A stretch of DNA of 64,000 bases from Pseudorasbora parva (taxonomy: Eukaryota; Chordata; Actinopteri; Cypriniformes; Gobionidae): assembly GCF_024679245.1 (NCBI RefSeq), contig NC_090178.1:12849861-12913860 (forward strand), given 5' to 3'. The notes below the pieces were generated by a model. The model was given only the letters and a program-made list of their open reading frames with translations. It was not told the DNA's origin and made no database searches. The position numbers were made by a program, and so were the translations under genes. This document shows, piece by piece, positions 55,262 through 64,000 of this stretch (position 1 is the stretch's first letter; each line of letters begins with the position of its first letter).

Positions 55262-55461
55262 AGGGATAGTTCACCCAAAAATAAGAATTGATGTTTTCAT
55301 TTACTCACCCTCAATTTGCTCCAAACCTGTACGAGTTTCTTTCTTTCTAGTATTTTTCAAGCCAATCAAATGTTTGGTTAACCATAATCTTTTGTGTTCA
55401 GCAGAAATTTTGGACAAACTTGAAGGCCAACAGAATTTTCATTTTTGGGTGAACGATCCCT
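55262..55461. mobile_element. Short palindromic GGGATAGTTCACCC family element
   Basis: The left tip GGGATAGTTCACCCAAAAAT and the right tip ATTTTTGGGTGAACGATCCC are 200 bp apart, with TTAA at 55462-55465 on the right. The family blocks ATTTACTCACCCTCA and CCAAACCTGTACGAGTTTCT are present. Confidence 0.85.
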
Positions 55462-55935
55462 TTAAGGAAAATGTTTATTTCCTGCAGTCAAACTGCATGC
55501 ATTTTCCCCTAATGGGCCATTCGCACAGAATGCATATTTGCATTTTAGAAAGTTAAATGTATTTTAAGACATGTGAGGGATTATGTTTTGCACCGGATTA
55601 AAACCCTCACCTCTCTCTTCCAAACCATTCTATCTAATAAAAGCTAAAACTGACATTTCTTTGAACAAAAAAACTAAATATTGAGCCACTTACATTTGAT
55701 TTTAGATGCAATATTGCAAGTCACTTAGTCTTTTTGCTCCACCAATGAATGAATCTTGTCCAAATAAAACCACAACAAACCTGCTACACGTCTTGGTGAA
55801 ACCGGCAGCAGCTTCACTCCTGAATTACCTGCATTTTTGAACAATTGAATAAGTGATTCAATCACTCACTCATAAGGACAAATGCTGCAATTTGCCTATG
55901 CAAACTACGGCCTAAAAGAATGTACTCTATTTTGA

Positions 55936-56046
55936 AGAAGAAGAAGAAGGAGAAGGAGAAGGAGAAGGAGGAGGAGGAGGAGGAGGAGGAGGAGGAGGAG
56001 GAGGAGGAGGAGGAGGAGGAGGAGGAGGAGGAGGAGGAGGAGGAGG
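55936..56046. repeat. (GAA)n/(GGA)n trinucleotide repeat
   Basis: GAAGAA grades to GGAGAA and then about 25 GGA units. Purine-only on the plus strand, so prone to triplex or G-rich structures. Confidence 0.95.
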
Positions 56047-56935
56047 ATACAATGCCAAACAGATCTTTATAAAAGTCCACATTGTTATTGCAGTTCAAAA
56101 ATAACATGGATAATGTAAAAAATAAAAAGATCAGGTTGAACTTATTACACGCAAAACTTCATCTAAACCTCTCACCGCCGACCGCACATATCCGATGTTT
56201 TGTAGTTTTTAAACACTTTTTACTCATTTTTCACACTTTTTTCGCAATGGGTTGTGTGCAATATCAGCCTTTATAGTGTGCCCTGATCCACACTTCGGAA
56301 AATCTACTGGAAAAAATAGACCATCGGGGGAATTTTGACATACTCTTTAAACACACTATGCTTAGGGACACACTTATTCTAATCTGAGATATGGATAAAA
56401 TGGACATTGGGACACATTGTCACTTCATTACTGAATGAATCAGGGTTTTGAATGCATCATTTGAATGAATGATTCAATGACTTGTTTATAAAGTTATTTA
56501 CTTGCTGCTACCTACTGGCATAATACCCATCACTAACGCGGTATATAATTTCTGGCTATCATAATCTTCTAAAAAATAAATGTCCGCATCCATACAGGCA
56601 CAACCAAAACATGAACACACTTCGTAGATAGTGATATATTGAGAGATGTACTGATTGAACAGACAGAACCAGACAGCCAAATAGATGCATTCATATTTAT
56701 TTATTATAGTGCAACCAGCACATTCAAAAAAGCTTTCACTAAAACAGTGGAAAACACATGGCGACATTTAAGAGCACACTCCAGAACTCTCAAGGAGACG
56801 CTGATTGAATTCAGAATGGAACCGTGCTTCATCATATCATATTGAATCTGAACCCAAACAACAGAGCTGACCATATATCTCAGCCAGAGGACCCAGAACC
56901 CATCTGAGCACGCTGGCACCCTGTCCCTGTCCCTG

Positions 56936-56991
<56 letters not shown>

Positions 56992-57546
56992 GTGCGAGTG
57001 GGGCACAGCACAATATATTGGCGCTGACATTTTGCTTCTCCCTATCTTCTTCTCCTGCTTCAGATCAGAATCCAATCTCCCAGAGCCAGCCTGAAACCCC
57101 AGAAAGCCAGGACAGCTGCTACAATTTCTCCTAGAGGACTAAAATGTTGATTATTCAATATTTCATTTTCCTTAAACCTTGATTAAGGGTATCTTTCGAG
57201 ATAAATAGCTTTAAAAAAGCTTTATCAACAGCATCTGTGGCACAGATAAAATAATTTTGGCTTGTCCCTCAGTTTGTAAAATCAACAAAAAATATGTTTA
57301 CAGTAAGGAACTTACAATTGGAAGTCTAGGGTACAGAGTGCACCAAGGGTTTATAGAAGAAATGTGAAGCTAGTATTTTAGTTCTGTCATTTTCAAACGC
57401 CGTGATAATTGTTTTTATGTATGTATACTGCAGTGCTATACAATTGTACACTGTATAGATCACTCACAGGCAAAATATCTACACTTCTATAAGATTCATT
57501 ATTGACATGTTTTTTGTCGTTTCCCCCAACAAATCTCAGACCTTTA
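56047..57546. other. Intronic sequence with a short (CT)n tract
   Basis: A CCCTGT repeat followed by (CT)n lies at 56926-56989. No other feature is recognised. Confidence 0.45.
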
Positions 57547-57960
57547 TGGCTCATTTCCACCGAGCGGTACGGTTCAGTGCAGTAAAGTTCTGTACAATTC
57601 AGGATGCTAAACCCTGATCTGGGCTTGCGTTTCCACCTCCAACAGGACCCTTGTGATAGGCGTGGTGTAGCGGTCAACATCATTCTCATGCGAAGAAGAA
57701 AGCAACACAGTAAACTACAGTGGGCGACATACAGCAGATCTTGTTCTTGCTTCTCGAAAAGTAGCTGAAAAGGCTCGCGCAAGTGACAATACTCTGTCAA
57801 CCAAACAACGTTCTGCAGTGAGTCTCGATTCACTCTTTAGTACTGGTGCTATTTACTCCAACTGAAGGGTGCCAAAAAAAGTGTTGTGGAACGGTTCGGA
57901 ACTAAGTAACCATTAACAACCGAACTGTACTGGACTGTACTGCTCAGTGGAAACAAGCCA
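57547..57960. mobile_element. Non-autonomous DNA element with TGGCTCATTTCCACCGAG ends
   Basis: The left end TGGCTCATTTCCACCGAGCG and the right end, inverted, TGGCTTGTTTCCACTGAGCA are imperfect terminal repeats flanked by TA. Interior pairs such as CGGTTCAGT/ACTGTACTG occur. No transposase. Confidence 0.75.
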
Positions 57961-58048
57961 TAAAATGACAATGTCAAGGTACTGTCAAGACACTTTTGCT
58001 CCCAGAATTGTGAACTTACATTCTCTAACCTCCTGTCTCACCCATTAC

Positions 58049-60378
58049 CAGTGTTGGGGAAAGTTACATTTATGTATTACAATAGTGGTACTTCCTAAAA
58101 AAGTAACTTTTTATGGAAATTAATGTGTTACATTACTTTTGTGTTACTTGTACTCTCCTGAGCTGAGCTTGTTTGATAAAGCCCGTTGCACATCAAAAGA
58201 TGTAAAAATAACAATAAAAAAGAAACATAATTGTGATGTTTATTTAACCTGTTAAGCTGATTTCTAAATTTTGAAAAAATCCTAAGAAATGTATAGCCTA
58301 CTCAGACTAAAACAAATACAGTTTGTGAATCCTTTGCACTAAAAGCATAATTATGGTCTCATTTGAAAGCAGACACCTGGCAGTTTACTGTAAAGTCAAA
58401 ATGATAATATTTTTTATAATAAAAAAAAGCTATAATAAGCTTCAAAGTTTTGTAAAGTTATTAGAAATTTATTTGTATGAAATATCTTTATGAAAATAAA
58501 ATTGAAGTGGGCCTTGGAGAAATCTAGAAATGCACAACAGCTAAAGCCACAAGTCTGACCATGTTATATTTCAGATCTGAAGATGATCAGTCTAAAACTC
58601 TGAATTTTATTAAACGTTTTACAAGATCGTTTCATGTGATTTTATTTTGAGATATCTCTAAAATATCAACTGATGTTTATTGCCATGTCTTCAGCTTTCA
58701 TTCTCTATTTTGCCTCTATTGTTTAGAGGTGCAAACTGCCCCATTCAGTTTGTCTCCCGACACACATTCACACTTCTGCGGACTGGTTATGGCTCTAATT
58801 ATTATTCTTTTGTCTGCATTATAATTACTAACGATTCTCTATTCAAACTGTTCTATTCAAACCTCATTTCTAAATCAAACCTCTCACTTTACCCTCACTG
58901 AGACTCTATCGAATGCATTTCGTCCAAATAAGCATTTCAGTAGTTTTACATTTAGAAAATGTTCATAAAAATAAAGTATTTACTCAGTGGCAGGTGCATC
59001 TAGGGCACGCTAGCATTTTAGCTTAGCACACCAGCAAAACAACAATTTATACGATTAAAATCATGTTATATTCAAAACTTGCTTCATATCACTTTATAAT
59101 TTATAAGTCGAATGTTTTATATAACAATATGTGATCTCATGTAGCTTCGGGTCAAAAAATCTGACAGAAAATATACAATGCTAAAAGCTATGTGAAATAG
59201 CATTGCATTATAAATATCATCTATTATGAAACCACCCAACATGGCATAAAGAACACAGACCAACCATATATTGCCGCGATTGTGTGTTTATTGTCTTAAA
59301 ACGTGTCTATCTGCATAAAATAGCCATCTGACGATCGCTAGAAAGCAGCTTTGGGCATGTCAGATACTTCCTGAATGTCACATGGTGTGTCTGTTCTTCA
59401 TGTGTTCCACATTGGGTGAATTTTCAGTAGTACAGCTTTCCAGCGCCCTCCGGCTGCCAGAATGAATTGAAAACACAGCATATCACAGTCTACTGCGCTC
59501 ATAATCACACATCCGCGGATTTTGGATAAAGATTGAATAAATAATACTTCTCTGTATAGAAATTTGACTCAAACATGTGAGAATCTATCAATATTTCTCC
59601 ACATCTGCACACATTTGAAGTAAAAGCCCTGAGGGAAGTTGTTTTGTCGAGTGTCTTCATGACGACCAGAGAAGAGTTTTTTATGAATGGGAGCAAATGA
59701 CGCGCATATTACAATCAAAAGGTAGCGACGCCCAAGATCATATTCATAACTCCTGGCACATATTAACACATTACGGTCATTATAAGACTTTGAGAATAAA
59801 ACAGAGGTAACAAAATTAAACTTTAGTCTTAGATCTTTTTAATGATGTATAGTTTGTCAATGTAATTACTTACATCTGATAGTAATTTTGAGCTAATTTA
59901 AGCAAAGAGAGTTTCAGCACGTCCTCGTCCTCGTGACGGTTATCAGGTTAAAGTAATTTTTGCTTAATAGTATGGTTGAATTGTATCATCGGCAGCAAAT
60001 ACATTGGTTAATAAAGTGAGATCAAATACATAAAGCATATTTGTGTCATTTAATATATAAAAATTTTGCAGGTTTCTGAGAATGCATTTCACTGTTTTTA
60101 TTAATTTTTGAGTAATACTGAATCAGTTTTTTTGTGTAAGTGAGATGAGTAAATGCTTACATTTAATCTAAAACTACAATAACCATGATGTTAACACAGT
60201 GTTGCCTCTGTACTTACTCCCGATATTCTTTAAAAAAAGTAACTCGGCTATTTTGTTGTAAGTTTAAAAGCATTTTACTAGATACTTGAAAAAAGTGATC
60301 AAAAGTACTTTTTTCAAAAGTGAAAAAAGTAATCTGATTACGTAACAAGTTACTTGTAATGCATTACCCCCAACACTG
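58049..60378. mobile_element. Element with CAGTGTTGGGG ends, probably carrying a nested element
   Basis: CAGTGTTGGGGAAAGTTAC at the left and GCATTACCCCCAACACTG at the right are inverted tips of a very common fish repeat. No 8-bp target duplication was found. A probable nested TTAA element occupies 58248-59947, leaving short arms that pair through AAAGTAACTT-type sequence. Confidence 0.62.
58248..59947. mobile_element. Possible nested TTAA element
   Basis: CCTGTTAAGCTG after TTAA (58244-58247) and GGTTATCAGG before TTAA (59948-59951) have only weak terminal similarity. It explains why the two arms of the outer element are 1.7 kb further apart than expected, but the call is tentative. Confidence 0.42.
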
Positions 60379-63300
60379 TGGTGATTCATTAGTTCATGCT
60401 ATTTTAAACCTGTTAAGTTTCAGAGAATTTTGCTATGAAGAAACTTTCCAATAACAAAAGATCTTAAAAAAGCCTTATGTTTAGGTGTCTTTCCTCACTT
60501 TGAGTCTATTACAGTTTTTGAGTTAATCCAGCCTAAAACTCAATCCTGTTTACCGTCAATAGCGGGTGCTAAAATAAAGGTGTCAGCCGAGGCTGGACAC
60601 ACAAGAAAAGCTAATTCGAGCAGAGATAATTTGATTTATAAAATGATTACTGTTAGAAATGTTCAGTGTATCCGTAATTAAGCAAACTGATTTGGTCTTA
60701 TTGCTTGAAAAGAAAATGTTTCTGGTGATTGTTCAAAGGTTAATTGTGTTACAAAGCAACTCTCAAGAGCAGTCAATAAAATACTCTTGTCCACGGCTCA
60801 CAGTCCTTTGTGGCATTCATAAAACATTTCCACTGTGTTTCAGCCAAGTCAAGGGGAACGTAAGCAGCAATGGATCAAGCTCCTCGCTTTATTAGAGATA
60901 GACAGCATACATCATTCTGCACATTAGAGATCATACATATTCAATGATATCCTTGAAAATGACCCAAAGTTTTATTACCTAGCATAACTCCAGGTTAGCA
61001 ATTCTTCTGTGTAAAACCGAGTCACCCTAATCACTGTCAGTCAGCGTCAAATCTAAGAGAGCCTTGTCCTCTTTCTCCGTTATGAACGATAATAACTTCT
61101 TAACCTTCTATTTTTATCCATCATTTTGGATAAAAAAATGTTTTGCTAAATAGATTGTGTGAATTGCAATAGTACCAAAATGATAAATAACGTCAGACAA
61201 AAACAACACAAAAAGGAAATGTATAAACAAACCAAGGCTAAAAAAGCAGTAAGGTATGTACGAAAACAAGGCTGTGTGTTCTCTCAGGGCATTTTTGATG
61301 TAAACTCAGCCAAGATGAGCAAAGAACCTCCCTCTGAACCGTTCAATAAGGTCAGACGTCCCTATTGCCTTTTTGATATTTACACTGAAAACATCACAGG
61401 TTAACCTTTGACTACTCACCTCATCGTAAAGCCACCGTTACACACCGGCACAGACATACTGCTCACATAAACTAGAAATATCAAGCATAAGGTGACCTTT
61501 GGTAAATTATGCCTCCAAGGCTGGTGAAATCTGATAAAGTCCCATCCATTCGCTGCTAACCCTCTCAAGGGCGCAGGAACATACATAACGAGATTTGGAG
61601 TGATTGAGCCCATCGTCATTCAAACGGTGCAGGGCAGGAAAACAGCCACTCGCCAGCTAACCAAGATGCTATCTTGGAGGAAACAGGAGAGAGAGAGCGA
61701 GTCAAGAAAAGACCAAGGACAGCGTTGAGGTGGACGAGAGAAAGGCTGAAAGATGCAATCACAAAAAAGTTAGCTGACTCGAAAGTTGAGGCCTGAAGTG
61801 GTCAAAAACAGGAAGGGAGGGCAGATAAAGGTGGAATGGAAAACGAGAAGATTATTAGAAACAGAAAAGAAGAGATATAAATTCAGAGAAGCAGGGACAG
61901 ACCTGGGGTAAAGGCACTAGCCACTTTGCATGAATAAGGTAGAAAATAAGGCCTGCACCATTTAAATGGTGACAGTCTGTGAAAAAGAGGTTATTAAACT
62001 TTAAAAAGTGTTAGTTACAAACCAAATATCCAAACTGAAGATCTAGAGACAACTACATATACAAGATATAATATATATCATTTATTGTCTATTCATTTTT
62101 TAACAGGTTTGCAATTTTTGCAACTCCGTTCATTTGCAATCCAAAACATGTATGTACAGTTTAAAGCTAGAAATGAAATTATTTAGAGTAAGTGCTAGCT
62201 AACCAAATGTTGACCAAATATTTTTGTAAGTTCTTACACACACAAAAAAAAATGTGTTTGATCTATTTCTAGCAATAACTTGGGAAAGGGGGTTAAATGG
62301 TTGATTTTGATGAATGCAGTCAACACAATACTTTGTACATGAAAACATAGAACACATTACATGTCTGCTTGGAGAGAAACACATATTTAATGTGTTTTTT
62401 AAACCAGATGACTTTCATGCTAGACTAATTTTATGTTAACTCCTTCCCCGCTATTGATGAGTTATCTAATCTTTTATGAGACAAAGCATCCCTGAAATTG
62501 ACAAGTTTTTACATCTTTCAGTGTTGTCCCCTTTACACGATTAGGAATCTCTTACATGAGTACAGTATATCCAAATCAAAACAGACAAAAAAGAAGTAGA
62601 AACAAGCAATCCCATATCAGCAGATGCATATGAAAAATAATTAGATCATAAACAATAAACAGCATATAAATCAAAACGGCCTAATGTTACAGAGTGAAAT
62701 GTTGTCCCAAGAAAGGGTGAAGACTGCAAGCTTTGGTGCTGTTGATGGACTTGATCATCTCCATCTGTGTTTTGATCATCGCACTGAATCAAATCCATCT
62801 AATCTTTTTATTTTTATTTTAAATATTTAAAAATGTTTGTGCTGCTGCTGCCCATTTATGTGTGTGTGATAAGCAGAGTGTACGCACATTGTGCACCCGC
62901 CTATATGCGCACATTACTAACGCACTCTTTAAATAACAAAAAATACAGCACTATTGACTTTAGACCAGGTTTTTGATGGTCAATGGCACAGTCATTTTCC
63001 GTTGCCTCAAAATAGCAACACGCCAACAATGCGCCTGAACAAACCTTGTTTTCAGACCAGCACGCCTATCGATGAACATATGGGCACGAGTGCATTTGCT
63101 ATTTAAACAACGTGGATGTGAAAATGATATCTGAATGTCAGGCTGCATTGTGCCGGATGTATGATAGGGCCCCTTGTCTTTGACAAAAACATATTCAAGT
63201 GTTGATGAAAAAAAAAAAAGAATCCATGAAGCTAGAATAAAATGTTGTTTCAGAGGGCCTGTACTTTCTTTTTGTTACATTTCATAAAACACAATGTTCT

Positions 63301-63379
63301 TTGAGGGCCATTACATTTGAGTGAAAAGGACCAAAAATGCTGGCGGAGAAAGAGTTAAGATCTTAGTTTATCTATTACT
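60379..63379. other. Intronic sequence, no firm feature
   Basis: No exon, no transposon ends. A (TTTA)-rich stretch lies at about 62800-62830 and CTGCTGCTG follows. Repeat-free parts at about 60600-60950 and 61400-61680 may be regulatory, without direct evidence. Confidence 0.4.
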
Positions 63380-63380
63380 A

Positions 63381-63605
63381 CACTCAAAAAAATTCTGGGT
63401 AAAAAAACAACCCAATGTTGGGTCAAATATGGACTAACCCAGCAATTGGGTTGTTTTAACCCAGCAATTGGGTTGTCTCAAGCAAATATTTAACCCAACC
63501 GCAGGGTTAAAACAACCTAATCGCTGGGTTAAAACAACCCAATTGCTGGGTTAGTCCATATTTGACCCAACATTGGTTTAAAACAACCCAACATTTTTTA
63601 GAGTG
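63381..63605. mobile_element. TA-flanked palindromic MITE, copy 4
   Basis: A 225-bp palindrome with ends CACTCAAAAAAATTCTGGGT and CATTTTTTAGAGTG, flanked by TA. Same subfamily as copy 2 at 35473, with extra internal AACCCAGCAATTGGG units. Confidence 0.9.
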
Positions 63606-63607
63606 TA

Positions 63608-64000
63608 ATAGGGATCACAAAAAAAAAAAGTTGTGCGTGGGGTGTGTGCATTTAATGACTCTTACAAAGTTATGGGACACCGAAGTGCACCGTATTCCCA
63701 GCGAGCAGAACAGTCAATTTTTTTGTTTGTTTTTTTGTTTTCCTGTTTCTCAGAACTTTTAAGAGCATTTTTTTCCCTCCATTTGACCCCATCAGCTGGG
63801 CTTTGTTCGCCTCTGACATCAAGAGGCTTCAAAGGCATGTTTGAGAATAAAAAGAGGTGAGGCGGTGCAGTGCTGAATATAGTCGAATCAATAGGTCCTC
63901 TTCCCACTTCAATTTTAGCCTTCGTGCTCACATCTCTCCTCCTAAAAGTGTTTAAGGCTCCTCCTGTCCTTATAGCCTGGATGCTCATTTCTTCCCATGT
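63608..64000. other. Intronic sequence, no recognised feature
   Basis: No exon, RNA gene or repeat end seen before the window closes. Confidence 0.4.

Noticed and set aside
61416..61619. Minus-strand frame ending at a GTGAGT donor-like site, considered as an upstream ptpru exon
   Set aside because: The peptide has no similarity to the PTPRU signal peptide or early MAM region, and no supporting acceptor or phase was found.

Overview
The window is vertebrate nuclear DNA. Transposon families, dense microsatellites and the encoded protein point to a teleost, most likely a cyprinid (inferred from repeat families such as palindromic TTAA elements ending in GGGATAGTTCACCC; no species call is possible). 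It holds no operon and no complete host gene. The one host gene I can support is an internal piece of a type R2B receptor protein tyrosine phosphatase on the minus strand, best matched to ptpru. Five exons with canonical GT/AG borders and compatible phases are present. In transcription order they are 50913-50642 (MAM domain core), 33410-33335 (MAM end), 14373-14258 (Ig start), 10761-10587 (Ig end) and 6069-5776 (first fibronectin III repeat). Signal peptide and early MAM exons should lie to the right of the window. Later FNIII, transmembrane and phosphatase exons should lie to the left.

Everything else is intron. By my rough sum of listed extents, about a third is recognisable mobile DNA. The most notable element is a complete Tc1-like transposon at 3984-5613. 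It has an uninterrupted 331-codon transposase with an intact DD34E triad, TA target duplication, and inverted repeats of about 214 and 223 bp that are nearly identical and carry internal direct repeats. Two decayed Tc1-like copies of other lineages lie at about 10985-11850 and 52441-53537.

Non-autonomous elements include two related hAT-type elements (16473-18040 with a perfect 8-bp target duplication; 23910-25730) and many TTAA-flanked palindromic elements, some nested. There are also four copies of a TA-type palindromic MITE (13112, 35473, 36812, 63381) and a LINE 3' remnant at about 30822-31290. Long microsatellites (TA, CA, GA, GAAA, GGA) are frequent, and several sit just downstream of ptpru 5' splice sites. 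A 66-bp minisatellite lies at 47798-48037.

Several repeat-free, moderately GC-rich intronic blocks could be conserved regulatory elements, but sequence alone cannot show that. I found no evidence for a new gene system. The strongest novelty candidate is the possibly active Tc1 element.
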